Positions 52,608 to 63,098 are shown, numbered from the stretch's first letter. The stretch: DNA of 64,000 nt from Herpetosiphon llansteffanensis (GCF_003205875.1 NZ_PUBZ01000078.1:58155-122154), one strand, 5' to 3'. Notes: generated from the letters alone by a model not told the origin. A program made the numbers and translations.

Positions 52608-53636
52608 TTAAGTAATTTTCTGCACATCCCACACCAGCTTACTCCAACGGCTGTAAACGATTCGATAGCGTTCGCCTTTGCGCATGTGCATATAGTGCTG
52701 TTGCGTAACAAATGTTTTGCCAAGTTGTTGAAACTTAGCTGTATAGCGACTCCCCAGTGGGCTACTTCTGCGATCAAAACCAATACATAGATCAACAGTA
52801 GATTCCAGCTTGCCGGTGATTAAATCGATGAACTGAAATGCAGTTTGGATAATCAACATCCAAAGCATAAACAGAAAAAGGACTTGAACTATATTGCTAA
52901 AGCTAAAAGAACCTGCGATTAGCTGCTTGATCGAGCCACTTGTAAATATTGCAATAACCGCTCCAAATCCTAGATTCAGCAGCATCATTTTTATAATTTC
53001 TTTCCGTTGATTCAACGATAATCGAGATTGCGCTGCCAAAGGTTCATTATTTTTCAAATCTTCTGCTTCTTGTGTATTTAATAGTTGATCAATAACTGTC
53101 TGATTCGGCTCAAGCTTAATTTTCCAAAGCTTTTTCGTATTTAGGCTATACATTATTCGATAAAATGATTGTAATTGAGCATTTTCATACAGCTCATCAT
53201 CAATTTGAAAATCACCAAGGCGGTTAAAAAAAGCCACGTAAATCCGATGGTCTTTCCTGATATACATCCATTCAATTTTAAGCAACTGATCGGTTTCAAC
53301 ATGCACAATATCGTTAACAAAATCATATAAGTGTTTATTTAAAGCTATAGCTGCAACAATCAAGCCAGTTATGATCAACAATGCAATCAAGGTAAAATTT
53401 CTAGCTGAAACAAGTGTACATATTCCAATAATTGATACTGTTATCACTAAAAATGGAAACAGCGCTTTGGTTAGATGATACCTGCTTTGTTTGCTGGTCA
53501 TTGCCATGCTTGGAGCCTGCGTTGAAGCAACTGTCGCAGGCTTTAATAGGGTATTTCTTGGCACACCAGGCCCACCACATTTGGGGCAACGGCGCTCACC
53601 AGACGGAAATTTGATATAACACTTTGGGCAATACAT
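52608..53636 (-). CDS. Zinc-ribbon membrane protein, double-module form (array member 6)
   Basis: A 342-residue protein of the local array. It starts with a zinc ribbon (MYCPKCYIKF...RRCPKCGG). Two copies of the array's shared module follow: a membrane helix pair plus a C-terminal domain at about 55-170 (ending SFYRIMYSLNTKKLWKI) and again at about 200-342 (ending ERYRIVYSRWSKLVWDV). The last gene of the six. Family unknown to me; it may be an internal duplication of the single-module members. Confidence 0.7.
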   Translation of the reverse strand: MYCPKCYIKFPSGERRCPKCGGPGVPRNTLLKPATVASTQAPSMAMTSKQSRYHLTKALFPFLVITVSIIGICTLVSARNFTLIALLIITGLIVAAIALNKHLYDFVNDIVHVETDQLLKIEWMYIRKDHRIYVAFFNRLGDFQIDDELYENAQLQSFYRIMYSLNTKKLWKIKLEPNQTVIDQLLNTQEAEDLKNNEPLAAQSRLSLNQRKEIIKMMLLNLGFGAVIAIFTSGSIKQLIAGSFSFSNIVQVLFLFMLWMLIIQTAFQFIDLITGKLESTVDLCIGFDRRSSPLGSRYTAKFQQLGKTFVTQQHYMHMRKGERYRIVYSRWSKLVWDVQKIT

Positions 53637-53666
53637 AGCATTGATCCATTTTCTCAAGAAATTGGT

Positions 53667-54533
53667 TTATTTTGCGGTTTTACGCAGCAAACTTGCCAAA
53701 AGCGCACTTAGCAATCGGCCAAGCACAATAATGCCGAGTGTCTCGCCAAGCGCCCAAAAGAAAGTGGGGTCAATATCCTCCAACCTGGGATTAAAAATAT
53801 TCAGCGTAGGTGAACTAAAGAGATACCAAAAGGCTATAAAAAGAATAAGAGAGAGCATCGAAGGCCAATTTTCGCGTTCGGACGCAAGTTGATCATCTAA
53901 TGACTGCTTAGGAATCGCTTGATGGATAGTCAATAAACGTTTGGAGAAGCGGCTATAACTGATCTGATATATCGCTCCCTTGACTAGCAATCTATAGGTT
54001 GTCGAGTCGATATCGAACCCGCCAACGCGCTCAAATCGAGTCTTATAGCTGCTATTTCTGGTACTGTACCATTTCGAGTCTAGTCGATCAACGGTGACTT
54101 GAGCAACGCCACTCAGCAAATCAAGCAAATAGCCCATCAAATACCAGCCAACCCAACCAAAGAATACAAGTTTGAAAAAGCCAGGAATCGTCTCAGCCAG
54201 CTCGATGCGCAGCACGATCCACGCAACCGCGATCAGCATGGTCAAATAAAATACGATCGTATCCAAGAACATGCTTTTTTGATCGCTGGTTAGCTTAATT
54301 GTGGTTGGTACGAAGCTTTCCAACCATGCTTGATCAGCCTTACTAACGACAAACTCCGGCTCGGCCTCTGGCTCCCAGAGCGGTTCGGCCATCGGTTCAG
54401 TTCGCTGGTAGGCATTGGCCATGGGAAATTCGCCAAACAGCGGGGTTGCTATCGAGCGCCGTGCTGGCCCAGCACAGCTTGGGCATTGCTGACTCGCAGT
54501 TGCCAGCGGGGTATTACAAATTGGGCAGTTCAT
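53667..54533 (-). CDS. Zinc-ribbon membrane protein (array member 5)
   Basis: A 288-residue protein: CxxC zinc ribbon at the N-terminus (MNCPICNTPL...QCPSCAG), a linker rich in Glu/Pro, a membrane helix pair (about 95-150), the array's shared module (DRLDSKWYSTRNSSYKTRFE, then GAIYQISYSRFSKRLL), and in addition a further helix pair at the C-terminus. The ATG at 54533 has AAAGGAAA upstream. The adjoining genes encode the same module, so a multi-subunit or redundant membrane system is plausible. Confidence 0.7.
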   Translation of the reverse strand: MNCPICNTPLATASQQCPSCAGPARRSIATPLFGEFPMANAYQRTEPMAEPLWEPEAEPEFVVSKADQAWLESFVPTTIKLTSDQKSMFLDTIVFYLTMLIAVAWIVLRIELAETIPGFFKLVFFGWVGWYLMGYLLDLLSGVAQVTVDRLDSKWYSTRNSSYKTRFERVGGFDIDSTTYRLLVKGAIYQISYSRFSKRLLTIHQAIPKQSLDDQLASERENWPSMLSLILFIAFWYLFSSPTLNIFNPRLEDIDPTFFWALGETLGIIVLGRLLSALLASLLRKTAK

Positions 54534-54546
54534 AAATAGTTTCCTT

Positions 54547-54864
54547 TCATTGTTTGCGGGCGTTGCTGCGCCAAAGATCAAAGATTAATCGACCTATTTT
54601 GGCCACGAGATACATGCCAAAAATCCCCATCACCAACCAATATAACCAGCCATACGAACTGAAAAACCACCAACAGAAAAATACCATGATCGACCATGGC
54701 ACAAGCCCAACCAAAAAGAATTGCCATGCTTGTTTGGCAGTTAATGGCCGCGAACCAGGCGGCGCAACCACCAGCTGCAATAATTGTTTGTCGATGACTG
54801 CGCCACACGTATCACAATTGCCAGCAGCGCTCGTGAGGGTCGCATTACATTCTGGGCATTGCAT
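54547..54864 (-). CDS. Short zinc-ribbon membrane protein lacking the C-terminal module (array member 4)
   Basis: A 105-residue protein with the same zinc ribbon (MQCPECNATL...NCDTCG) and helix pair (about 45-90: LVPWSIMVFFCWWFF and WLYWLVMGIFGMYLV). It ends soon after the second helix, without the DRL...YFGxFE...GAxYxLSY module. It could be a truncated or a specialised member. AGGAATC precedes the ATG. Confidence 0.65.
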   Translation of the reverse strand: MQCPECNATLTSAAGNCDTCGAVIDKQLLQLVVAPPGSRPLTAKQAWQFFLVGLVPWSIMVFFCWWFFSSYGWLYWLVMGIFGMYLVAKIGRLIFDLWRSNARKQ

Positions 54865-54872
54865 CGTGATTC

Positions 54873-55514
54873 CTATTCTGCTGCACTATTAACGTGAGCT
54901 GTATCCAATGATCCATCAACCTGCACCATATCTAATAAACGTTGGGAAGCTTTCCCATAACTTAATTTATAGAGCGCACCTGGAATCGCGGCATAATGAT
55001 CCTTAGCGCTAATATCTACTCGACCAAGCTGCTCGAAATAACCAAAGTAATGGATTCTTTGGCGTTCATACTTTTCACGATAACGTTGAGTTTCAATTAA
55101 GCGATCAACATAGACTTCAGCCACACCATTATAGAAATCGATCAAATGAGCAATCATCAGCCAGCCTACTGCTAGGCCAACAATTCCAACAAATGCTAAA
55201 ATAAAGCCAAAATCGCCAACCTGAATTAAATAGCCAACAATCAGCATTGCCACAAATAGCGCCACCAAACTAGCCAAGGCAATCAGCAGGTGTTTTTTCT
55301 TTTGGGCCTGTGTCAATGGCGTAATCGTTGGCACAAGATTATGGCCATCGGGAAGACTAATGTAGCGACCACTGGGCAATCGAACGCTTTCGCCACCTGG
55401 ATGGATTGCTAAATGGGCAACCGCAGCGTCATCAAGCTGAACATAAAACGGAAAGCCACATTCAATACAGCGACTACTGTCGGGAACAAGCTTCTGACAC
55501 TTCGGGCATTTCAT
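54873..55514 (-). CDS. Zinc-ribbon membrane protein (array member 3)
   Basis: A 213-residue protein in the clearest form of the array architecture: zinc ribbon KCPKCQKLV...RCIECG (3-20), linker, membrane helix pair (about 72-118), then ...IDFYNGVAEVYVDRLIETQR, YFGYFEQLGRVDI, and GALYKLSYGKASQRLLDMVQ. It is about 60% identical to the next member, and its upstream sequence (GCAGCAGAGAGGAATTGG before the ATG) is also shared, indicating a recent duplication. Function unknown. Confidence 0.72.
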   Translation of the reverse strand: MKCPKCQKLVPDSSRCIECGFPFYVQLDDAAVAHLAIHPGGESVRLPSGRYISLPDGHNLVPTITPLTQAQKKKHLLIALASLVALFVAMLIVGYLIQVGDFGFILAFVGIVGLAVGWLMIAHLIDFYNGVAEVYVDRLIETQRYREKYERQRIHYFGYFEQLGRVDISAKDHYAAIPGALYKLSYGKASQRLLDMVQVDGSLDTAHVNSAAE

Positions 55515-55553
55515 ACCAATTCCTCTCTGCTGCTTTCAATAGGAAAAAGAACA

Positions 55554-56162
55554 TTATTGACTAGCAACCTGCACTATATTCAATAAAAGGTGGGATTTTT
55601 TAGCATAACTCAATTTATAGAGCGCACCTGGAATTGCGGCATAGTGATCATTGGCACTAATCGAGATCTGGCCAAGCTGCTCGAAATAGCCAAAGTAATA
55701 GATTCTTGGGTGTTTAGACCTTGAACGATAACGTTCGGTTTCGATTAAGCGATCAGTATAGACTTCAGCCTCGCCGTTAAAGAAATCGATCACGTGGGCA
55801 ATCATCTTCCAGCTCAATGCTAGGACAAACATCACCACAAATATCCAGATAAAGCCAATATCAACAGCCAAACTTAAATAGCCAATCACCATCAGCGTGA
55901 TTACAATCAGCACCAGAAACAAAAATGCCATCAAAAGGTTTTTGTTCTTTTGGGCGCGGGTCAATGGCGTAATCGTTGGCACAAGATTGTGCTCCTCGGG
56001 AATTCTGAGCACGCGACCGCTTGGCAATTGAATATTCTTGCCATCAGGATCGGCAGCTCCATGGGCAACCGCAGCGTCATCAAGCTGGGCATAAAACGGA
56101 AAACCACATGCGACACAACTACTATGGTCGGGAACAGTTGTTTGACACTTCGGGCATTTCAT
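55554..56162 (-). CDS. Zinc-ribbon membrane protein (array member 2)
   Basis: A 202-residue sister of the previous gene: zinc ribbon (KCPKCQTTV...SCVACG), helix pair, IDFFNGEAEVYTDRLIETER, YFGYFEQLGQISI and GALYKLSYAKKSHLLL. SD AGAGAGGAAG. The pair probably arose by tandem duplication of a unit of about 650 bp. Confidence 0.72.
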   Translation of the reverse strand: MKCPKCQTTVPDHSSCVACGFPFYAQLDDAAVAHGAADPDGKNIQLPSGRVLRIPEEHNLVPTITPLTRAQKNKNLLMAFLFLVLIVITLMVIGYLSLAVDIGFIWIFVVMFVLALSWKMIAHVIDFFNGEAEVYTDRLIETERYRSRSKHPRIYYFGYFEQLGQISISANDHYAAIPGALYKLSYAKKSHLLLNIVQVASQ

Positions 56163-56201
56163 ACCGCTTCCTCTCTGCTGCTTTCAATAGTTTGTTATTG
56201 G

Positions 56202-56963
56202 TTAGCCAATTTGTTGCATTGCCCACAAGCTTTTACTGCGTGGGCTATAGGTCAATTGATAAATTGCGCCCTGCAATGCGTTATCGTACTGTTGGCGGCC
56301 AATATTCAGGCGACCAATCCGTTCAAAATGGCCATAGTAGGTGCGACTATTTTTATTTTTAACAATTTGGGTTTTGGTTAAGCGATCAACCTGAACTAAA
56401 GCAACCCCACTAAACAAATCGATTAATTTGGTAATTGCTTGCCAACCAAAAATCAAGCTTAGCACCCCGATAAAAATCCAAACAAAGCTTAATTCACCAG
56501 TCATCGGTGCGCGGCCCACATAGAAAATCCCCACCGTGATAATGATCATTGGAATGATCGCCCCAAACAGCAATTTGGCTTTTTGGCCGCCAGTCAAGGG
56601 CACGGTGGTGGGCATGGCATTGCCCAGCATGGTGGCGTTTGGTGGCGCGGTTACGCGTTGCATTGGCGATTGATCCCAGTTTGCTGCTGGCGCAGCAGCT
56701 GGTTGCTCCCATGTATTTACTTGGTTTTCTGGATTCCAAGCAGCATCAGCAGACGCGTTTGACTCCCAGGCTGCTGACGCTGGAATGCTTGGCTCCCACA
56801 CATCAGCATCATTTTGTTGATCGCGGCCCCAAGCGTTGGCTGTTGGCGATTGGCCAAACGATGCAGAGGCGGTCGACGCTGGGGGCGTGCGTAACGGCCA
56901 GTCGCAGCGTGGGCAGGTAGCACTACTATTTGAAACACTACTATAGCAATTTGGGCATTTCAT
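56202..56963 (-). CDS. Zinc-ribbon membrane protein (array member 1)
   Basis: A 253-residue protein: zinc ribbon KCPNCYSSV...TCPRCDW, a disordered Ala/Asn/Trp-rich linker with WEPSIPASAAWESNASADAA (about 65-110), helix pair (about 150-195), and the shared module (ALVQVDRLTKTQIVKNKN, YYGHFERIGRLNI, GAIYQLTYSPRSKSLW). It is the first gene of the array. The ATG at 56963 has TGGAGGAC upstream; an earlier in-frame ATG at 57005 is less likely. Its likely promoter lies in 56970-57080, divergent from the next operon. Confidence 0.7.
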   Translation of the reverse strand: MKCPNCYSSVSNSSATCPRCDWPLRTPPASTASASFGQSPTANAWGRDQQNDADVWEPSIPASAAWESNASADAAWNPENQVNTWEQPAAAPAANWDQSPMQRVTAPPNATMLGNAMPTTVPLTGGQKAKLLFGAIIPMIIITVGIFYVGRAPMTGELSFVWIFIGVLSLIFGWQAITKLIDLFSGVALVQVDRLTKTQIVKNKNSRTYYGHFERIGRLNIGRQQYDNALQGAIYQLTYSPRSKSLWAMQQIG

Positions 56964-57086
56964 CGGGGTAGTCCTCCACTGATAATGTACGTCGAAACTC
57001 AGCATGGGTTGCGTTCGTCGCTCAAGCTTACTCGATCGCCCACTGAAGAGCTAGATCAGGCTAGTACTTTTGCCTCAGCTGTATGC

Positions 57087-57115
57087 TTGACAGCAACTAT
57101 CTGGATTGTTATAAT
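57087..57115 (+). promoter_or_regulatory. Consensus sigma-70 promoter of the pentose operon
   Basis: TTGACA (57087-57092), 17-bp spacer, TATAAT (57110-57115): both boxes perfect. A promoter this strong would need tight repression, and operator-like repeats lie directly downstream. Confidence 0.9.
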
Positions 57116-57119
57116 GCGA

Positions 57120-57158
57120 CCGTTATCGATAACGGGATCGATAACGGGATCGATAACG
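57120..57158 (+). promoter_or_regulatory. Triple operator-like repeat at the transcription start
   Basis: A perfect 16-bp palindrome, CCGTTATCGATAACGG (57120-57135), is followed by two direct copies of GGGATCGATAAC (57134-57145 and 57146-57157) at a 12-bp period. The site covers the predicted start of transcription. The CGATAACG word and the context suggest a LacI/AraR-type repressor; the protein is not in this window. Confidence 0.75.
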
Positions 57159-57324
57159 AGGTCGGTACCACCTCCAAACCCCTCCCTAGCTTGCCGTTCC
57201 AACTTAACTGCTTCAGTGTTCGCAACCTGTCTTCGTTGGGTGCGCCATTTAAGCGCAGCAACCCTAGCTGTGGCACAACTTAAGCCACCGCCCACGAAAA
57301 CTTACTCCAAGGAAGGACATGACG
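57159..57324. other. 5' untranslated region of the pentose operon
   Basis: About 165 bp without a convincing ORF or riboswitch. It ends in AAGGAAGGAC, the SD of the binding-protein gene. Confidence 0.5.
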
Positions 57325-58467
57325 ATGAAGTCTCCTCGCGCGAAGTTCATGCTGGTTTTGATGGTGCTCATGACGATGGTTTTGGCTAGCTGTGGCGAAG
57401 CCGCAACCTCAACGCCTGCGCCAACCGCTGGCGGCACAACAAGCACCGGTGGCACAACCGCCAATACCGATAATAGCAAATACACCATTGGGATCTCAAT
57501 GCCCACCAAATCATCTGCTCGTTGGATTGCCGACGGCGACAATATGGTGAAGTATTTCCAAGAAAAAGGCTTCAAAACCGATCTTCAATACGCTGAAGAC
57601 GATATTCCAACCCAACTTTCGCAAATTGAAAACATGGTCACCAAAGGGGTCAATGTTTTGGTGATTGCGGCAATCGACGGCGAAACTCTCTCAGATGTTC
57701 TGCAAAGTGCTAAAGACAAGAAAATTCTGGTTATCGCCTACGATCGCTTGATCAAAAAGACTCCTAACGTCGATTTCTACGCCACCTTCGATAACTTCAA
57801 GGTTGGGGTCTTGCAAGCGCAATCGATCGAAACCAAACTTGGCTTGAAAGAAGGCAAAGGCCCTTTCAATATCGAGTTGTTCGGTGGCTCATCGGATGAT
57901 AACAACGCATTCTTCTTCTACGATGGCGCTATGTCAGTCTTGCAACCCTACATCGATAGTGGCAAGTTGGTCGTCGTCAGTGGCCAAACTGGCATGGATA
58001 AAGTTGCTACCTTGCGCTGGGACGGTGCAACCGCTCAATCACGTATGGACAACATCTTGAGCGCCTTCTACGGCGACAAACGGGTTGATGCAGTGCTCTC
58101 GCCATACGACGGGATCAGCATTGGCATCATCTCATCACTCAAGGGTGTTGGCTACGGCAGCGCCGACCAACCAATGCCAGTTGTTTCGGGCCAAGATGCA
58201 GAAGTGCCTTCAGTCAAGTCAATCATCGCTGGCGAACAAAGCTCAACCATCTTCAAAGATACCCGCGAGTTGGCAAAATCAGTCGTTGGTATGGTCGAAG
58301 CCTCATTGTCAGGCAAAGAAGTGGCTGTCAATGACACCACCACCTACAACAACGGGGTCAAAGTTGTGCCTTCACAATTGCTGGTTCCGGTTGTTGTCGA
58401 TGTAACCAACTGGGAAAAAGTGTTGGTCGAAAGTGGTTACTACAAAAAAGAAGACATAACCAAATAA
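57325..58467 (+). CDS. Sugar ABC transporter binding lipoprotein (ChvE/XylF type)
   Basis: A 380-residue periplasmic-type sugar-binding lipoprotein with lipobox VLASC (about residues 16-20), Thr/Gly linker, and [33 protein letters not shown] and [19 protein letters not shown] are typical of class-II sugar-binding proteins such as ChvE. The downstream ribulokinase suggests L-arabinose or a related pentose as ligand (inference). Of two ATGs, 57325 has the better spacing to AAGGAAGG; 57319 adds two residues. Confidence 0.92.
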   Translation: MKSPRAKFMLVLMVLMTMVLASCGEAATSTPAPTAGGTTSTGGTTANTDNSKYTIGISMPTKSSARWIADGDNMVKYFQEKGFKTDLQYAEDDIPTQLSQIENMVTKGVNVLVIAAIDGETLSDVLQSAKDKKILVIAYDRLIKKTPNVDFYATFDNFKVGVLQAQSIETKLGLKEGKGPFNIELFGGSSDDNNAFFFYDGAMSVLQPYIDSGKLVVVSGQTGMDKVATLRWDGATAQSRMDNILSAFYGDKRVDAVLSPYDGISIGIISSLKGVGYGSADQPMPVVSGQDAEVPSVKSIIAGEQSSTIFKDTRELAKSVVGMVEASLSGKEVAVNDTTTYNNGVKVVPSQLLVPVVVDVTNWEKVLVESGYYKKEDITK

Positions 58468-58474
58468 TTCTGGC

Positions 58475-58515
58475 AGCAGGTCTGTGTGTGGGCAACGCTC
58501 ATCCACAGGCCTGCT
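58475..58515 (+). promoter_or_regulatory. Intercistronic hairpin between binding protein and ATPase genes
   Basis: AGCAGGTCTGTG (58475-58486) pairs with CACAGGCCTGCT (58504-58515), 12 bp with one G-U pair, without a T tract. Such structures often protect the mRNA of the abundant binding protein. Confidence 0.65.
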
Positions 58516-58561
58516 TTGCATAGGAAACTTGGCCATCTTCTCAGCAAACGAGGCACAGGTT

Positions 58562-60100
58562 ATGTCTGATCTACTACTTGAAATGCGCGGAATCACCAAA
58601 ACCTTTCCTGGGGTTAAAGCGCTGAATGATGTTAATTTGCAAGTGCGCCAAGCAGAAATTCACGCGCTAGTTGGCGAAAATGGCGCAGGCAAATCGACCT
58701 TGATGAAGGTGCTCAGCGGGGTTTATCCTCATGGCAGCTACACAGGCGAGATTATTTTCGAGGGTCAAGAGTGTCGTTTCAACGATATTAGCGCCAGCGA
58801 AAAACTCGGCATCGTGATTATCCACCAAGAACTAGCCTTGATTCCGTTCCTCTCGATTGCCGAAAATATCTTTCTCGGCCACGAAACTGCCTCACGCGGC
58901 GTAATCAATTGGAATGCGGCGATTGCCAAAAGCCAAGCATTGCTCAAAAAAGTGGGCCTGAGCGAATCGCCCAACACATTAATTACCGATATTGGCGTAG
59001 GCAAGCAACAATTGGTTGAAATTGCCAAAGCGCTGGCCAAAGAAGTTAAGCTGTTGATTCTCGATGAACCAACCGCCAGCTTAAACGAAAGCGATAGCCA
59101 AGCCCTGCTCGAATTGCTGCTGCAATTCAAACAACAGGGCATCTCATCGATTCTCATTTCGCATAAATTGAATGAAGTTTCGAAGGTTGCCGATGCAATT
59201 ACGGTACTCCGTGATGGCGCAACCATCGAAACCCTCGATTGTCACAAAGAAACCATTAGCGAAGACCGGATTATCCGCGGCATGGTTGGCCGCGATTTGA
59301 GCCATCGTTTTCCGCCCCGCGAGGCCACGATTGGCGAAACTCTGTTTGAAGTTCGCAACTGGAATGTCTATCACCCACTTCACGCCGAGCGCAAAGTTGT
59401 CGATAACGTCAACTTCAACGTGCGCAAAGGCGAAATTGTCGGGATTGCAGGCCTGATGGGTTCGGGCCGCACCGAATTAGCAATGAGTATTTTTGGCCAC
59501 GCATATGGCAAACATATCAGTGGCCATGTCTATAAAAATGGCCACGAGATCGACGTGCGCACGATCCAAAAGGCCATTCGCAACGGGATTGCCTACGTTA
59601 CCGAAGATCGCAAAAACTATGGCTTGGTGCTGATCGATGGGATTAAAAATAATATTTCGCTCGCCAATTTGCCAGCGATTGCCAATAAATCGGTGCTTAA
59701 CGAGCCAAAAGAATTGCGGATTACCAATCAATATCGCGATGATTTAGGCATTCGTAGCTCCAGCGTGCTGCAAAAAACCGTCAATCTCTCTGGCGGCAAC
59801 CAACAAAAAGTTGTGCTGAGCAAGTGGTTGTTTGCCAACCCCGATATTCTGATTCTCGATGAGCCAACCCGTGGGATTGACGTGGGCGCTAAGTATGAAA
59901 TCTACACGATTATCAACAAATTGGCGCAAGCAGGCAAAGCCGTCATCATCATCTCTTCGGAATTACCCGAAATTCTCGGCATGTGTGATCGCATTTATGT
60001 GATGAATGAAGGTCAGTTGGTTGGCGAAATGCCTGCCGCCGATGCCTCTCAGGAAAAGATCATGAAGTGCATTATGCAGCAGGAGGTTAACCAGCCATGA
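58562..60100 (+). CDS. Sugar ABC transporter ATP-binding protein (two ABC domains)
   Basis: A 512-residue ATPase with two nucleotide-binding domains (MglA/XylG/AraG type). Domain 1: Walker [10 protein letters not shown], signature [13 protein letters not shown], Walker [12 protein letters not shown]. Domain 2 has the degenerate Walker [26 protein letters not shown] and [11 protein letters not shown]. The ATG at 58562 has ACGAGGC upstream. It overlaps the permease gene by 4 bp. Confidence 0.96.
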   Translation: MSDLLLEMRGITKTFPGVKALNDVNLQVRQAEIHALVGENGAGKSTLMKVLSGVYPHGSYTGEIIFEGQECRFNDISASEKLGIVIIHQELALIPFLSIAENIFLGHETASRGVINWNAAIAKSQALLKKVGLSESPNTLITDIGVGKQQLVEIAKALAKEVKLLILDEPTASLNESDSQALLELLLQFKQQGISSILISHKLNEVSKVADAITVLRDGATIETLDCHKETISEDRIIRGMVGRDLSHRFPPREATIGETLFEVRNWNVYHPLHAERKVVDNVNFNVRKGEIVGIAGLMGSGRTELAMSIFGHAYGKHISGHVYKNGHEIDVRTIQKAIRNGIAYVTEDRKNYGLVLIDGIKNNISLANLPAIANKSVLNEPKELRITNQYRDDLGIRSSSVLQKTVNLSGGNQQKVVLSKWLFANPDILILDEPTRGIDVGAKYEIYTIINKLAQAGKAVIIISSELPEILGMCDRIYVMNEGQLVGEMPAADASQEKIMKCIMQQEVNQP

Positions 60101-61344
60101 GCGCTGAACTGCAAACCAACGAATCCAGCAAAGCGGCTGGGTTCAAACTCGCCACCGTTTTCGATTTCTTGAAAAATAATGTGCGCGAATATGGCATGCT
60201 GGTTGCCCTTGTGGTGATTGTGCTGTATTTCCAATTTGAAACCAGCGGCGTGTTGCTCCAACCAACCAACATCACCAACGTGATTTTGCAAAATAGCTAT
60301 ATCGTGGTGATGGCGCTGGGCATGCTGCTGGTGATTGTGGCAGGCCATATCGATCTTTCGATTGGCTCGGTGGCGGCCTTTGTCGGGGCCGTTGCTGGCT
60401 ATATGATGGTCAAAAACGATTACCCGGTGATCATTTCGATTGCTGCCTGTATTGCGATTGGCGCTGCGATCGGCGCGTTTCAAGGCTATTGGGTGGCCTT
60501 CCGCAAAATTCCGGCCTTTATTGTAACCCTCGCAGGAATGTTGATTTTTCGCGGCTTGACCTTGGTGCTGCTCGGCGGTAGCTCACTTGGCCCGTTTCCT
60601 GAGAGCTTCAGCAATATCAGCAGAGGTTTCATCAGCGGCAACGACGCAAAGTCTGGCTTTATGAGCAACCCACTTGGCGGTGCTGACGCAAAACTGCACT
60701 TGATGACGCTGATCATTGGCTTAGCGTTTGCAGCAATCATTGTGTACTTGGATATTGTAGGGCGCAAAAATAGCCGTGCATTCAACTTCCCAGTAATTTC
60801 AACCCCATTGTTTATTATCAAAAATGCAGCAGTTGTCGCCATTATTATGGCCTTCTGCTATATCTTGGCTTCCTACAAAGGCTTGCCCAACGTCTTGTTG
60901 GTCTTAATCCCATTGATCGTCTTGTATATCTTTGTCACCAAAAAGACCGTGATTGGGCGGCGGATTTATGCCTTGGGTGGCAACGAAAAAGCCGCCAAAC
61001 TCTCTGGCGTGCCAACCGATCGCCTGACGTTCTATACCTTCGTCAATATGGGGGTTTTGGCGGCTATCGGCGGCATGATCTTCACAGGTCGCTTGAACTC
61101 GGCCACACCCAAAGCTGGCGATGGCTTTGAACTCGATGCAATTGCGGCGGTCTTTATTGGTGGCGCATCGGCCTCAGGCGGCATCGGCACAATCTTTGGC
61201 GTAGTGATCGGGGCCTTGGTGATGGGCGTGCTCAATAATGGCATGTCAATCGCTGGCGTAAGCGTCGACTGGCAACAAGTGGTCAAAGGTGCAGTGCTCT
61301 TGATCGCTGTCTACTTCGACGTATCGAGCAAAAATAAAGCCTAG
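60097..61344 (+). CDS. Sugar ABC transporter permease (GguB/XylH type)
   Basis: A 415-residue membrane subunit with about ten membrane segments and the family motifs [54 protein letters not shown] and [30 protein letters not shown]. It forms the transport channel with the adjacent ATPase and starts in the ATGA overlap. Confidence 0.95.
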   Translation: MSAELQTNESSKAAGFKLATVFDFLKNNVREYGMLVALVVIVLYFQFETSGVLLQPTNITNVILQNSYIVVMALGMLLVIVAGHIDLSIGSVAAFVGAVAGYMMVKNDYPVIISIAACIAIGAAIGAFQGYWVAFRKIPAFIVTLAGMLIFRGLTLVLLGGSSLGPFPESFSNISRGFISGNDAKSGFMSNPLGGADAKLHLMTLIIGLAFAAIIVYLDIVGRKNSRAFNFPVISTPLFIIKNAAVVAIIMAFCYILASYKGLPNVLLVLIPLIVLYIFVTKKTVIGRRIYALGGNEKAAKLSGVPTDRLTFYTFVNMGVLAAIGGMIFTGRLNSATPKAGDGFELDAIAAVFIGGASASGGIGTIFGVVIGALVMGVLNNGMSIAGVSVDWQQVVKGAVLLIAVYFDVSSKNKA

Positions 61345-61354
61345 TTGAAGCAAC

Positions 61355-61388
61355 GCAAGGCATTAGCCACGCTTGGTTAGTGCCTTGC
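61355..61388 (+). promoter_or_regulatory. Long intercistronic hairpin before araB
   Basis: GCAAGGCATTAGCC (61355-61368) pairs with GGTTAGTGCCTTGC (61375-61388): 14 bp including two G-U pairs, 6-nt loop, no T tract. It ends 21 bp before the ATG of araB. Confidence 0.7.
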
Positions 61389-61409
61389 AAACCCATACAA
61401 GGAGTTGCC

Positions 61410-63098
61410 ATGAGTCGGCAAACTTATGCCATCGGGGTCGATTTTGGCACCGAGTCGGGCCGTGCTGTGCTCGTTGATGTGCGCAATGGCCAAGAAATCG
61501 CAACCGCGATCTATCCCTATGCCAACGGGGTTATCGACGAAAAACTGCCCAATACCAACATTCGACTTGAGCCAGATTGGGCGCTCCAAGACCCCAACGA
61601 TTATCTTGATGTGTTCAAAATCACCATCCCCGCCATTCTCAAAGAAAGTGGCGTTGACCCTGCTGACGTGATTGGGATTGGGGTTGATTTTACTGCCTGT
61701 ACGATGTTGCCAACCAAAGCCGACGGCACGCCGTTGTGTCTGCTGCCAGAGTGGCGCAACACGCCGCATGCATGGGTCAAGTTGTGGAAACATCACGCCG
61801 CCCAGCCAGAAGCCAACCAACTCAATCACTTGGCCCGCGAGCTTGGCTACAGCTTCCTTGATCGCTACGGCGGCAAGATTAGCTCAGAGTGGTTTTTCCC
61901 CAAGGCTTGGCAAATTCTCAATGAAGCACCAGAAGTCTACGCCGCCGCCGATCGCTTGATCGAAGCGACCGACTGGGTGGTTTGGCAATTGACTGGGGTC
62001 GAAACCCGCAACGAATGCACCGCAGGCTACAAGGCCATGTGGTCAAAATCCGAGGGCTTTCCCCCTAATGAGTTTTTCAAGGCGCTCGACGAACGCATGG
62101 AACACATCGTCGATCAAAAAATGTCGCGCACGCTCTTGCCGCTTGGCGCAAAAGCTGGCGGCCTTAGCCAACAAGCAGCAGAATGGACAGGCTTATTGGC
62201 AGGCACTGCGGTTGCGGTTGCCAACGTCGATGCTCACGTCACGCTGCCAGTTACCGGCAACACCGACATTGGCACGATGGTGATGATTATGGGAACCAGC
62301 ACCTGCGACGTGATGAACGGCGAACATCGCGACCAATTGCCAATTGTCGAAGGCATGTGCGGCGTAGTCGATGGCGGCATCGTGCCAGGCATGCTTGGCT
62401 ACGAAGCAGGCCAAAGCGGGGTTGGCGATATTTTCGCTTGGTTTATTGAGCATGGCGTGCCTGGCGAATATTTCGCCCAAGCAGAAGCTGAAGGCCTGAA
62501 TATCCATAGCTTGCTCGAACGCGAAGCCGCCAAACTCAAGCCTGCTGAGAGCGGTCTATTGGCCCTCGATTGGTTCAATGGCAATCGCTCAACCTTGGTC
62601 GATGTTGAACTCAATGGCTTGGTGTTGGGTATGACCTTGGCCACGACTGCGCCCGAAATCTACCGTGCATTGCTCGAAGCAACGGCGTTTGGCAAACGCG
62701 AAATTATCGAAACCTTCAATCAATCGGGTGTACCGATTCGCAAATTGATTGCAGCTGGAGGCCTGCCCGAAAAAAACCACCTGCTGATGCAAATTTACGC
62801 CGATGTAACCAACTATGAAATTAGCGTGATTGCCAGCAAACAGGCTCCAGCCTTGGGCGCAGCCATGCACGGCGCGGTTGCCGCAGGCCTTGAAGCAGGT
62901 GGCTACGCCGATATTGCTAGCGCCGCCAAACAGATGGGCCGCTTGAAAGCCGAAACTTTTAAGCCAATTCCTGCCAATGTTGAAATTTACGATCAGCTCT
63001 ACGCTGAATATAAAGTGCTCTACAACTACTTTGGCCGTGGCGAAAACGATGTGATGAAGCGCTTGCGCATGCTCCGTCACGCCGCACTCACCGCCTAG
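61410..63098 (+). CDS. araB: Ribulokinase
   Basis: A 562-residue FGGY-family kinase converting L-ribulose to L-ribulose-5-phosphate in L-arabinose breakdown. Marks: [17 protein letters not shown] phosphate-1 motif, [47 protein letters not shown], and the C-terminal [12 protein letters not shown] and [19 protein letters not shown]. Length and motifs fit AraB rather than xylulokinase. The ATG at 61410 has AAGGAG upstream. Confidence 0.95.
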   Translation: MSRQTYAIGVDFGTESGRAVLVDVRNGQEIATAIYPYANGVIDEKLPNTNIRLEPDWALQDPNDYLDVFKITIPAILKESGVDPADVIGIGVDFTACTMLPTKADGTPLCLLPEWRNTPHAWVKLWKHHAAQPEANQLNHLARELGYSFLDRYGGKISSEWFFPKAWQILNEAPEVYAAADRLIEATDWVVWQLTGVETRNECTAGYKAMWSKSEGFPPNEFFKALDERMEHIVDQKMSRTLLPLGAKAGGLSQQAAEWTGLLAGTAVAVANVDAHVTLPVTGNTDIGTMVMIMGTSTCDVMNGEHRDQLPIVEGMCGVVDGGIVPGMLGYEAGQSGVGDIFAWFIEHGVPGEYFAQAEAEGLNIHSLLEREAAKLKPAESGLLALDWFNGNRSTLVDVELNGLVLGMTLATTAPEIYRALLEATAFGKREIIETFNQSGVPIRKLIAAGGLPEKNHLLMQIYADVTNYEISVIASKQAPALGAAMHGAVAAGLEAGGYADIASAAKQMGRLKAETFKPIPANVEIYDQLYAEYKVLYNYFGRGENDVMKRLRMLRHAALTA

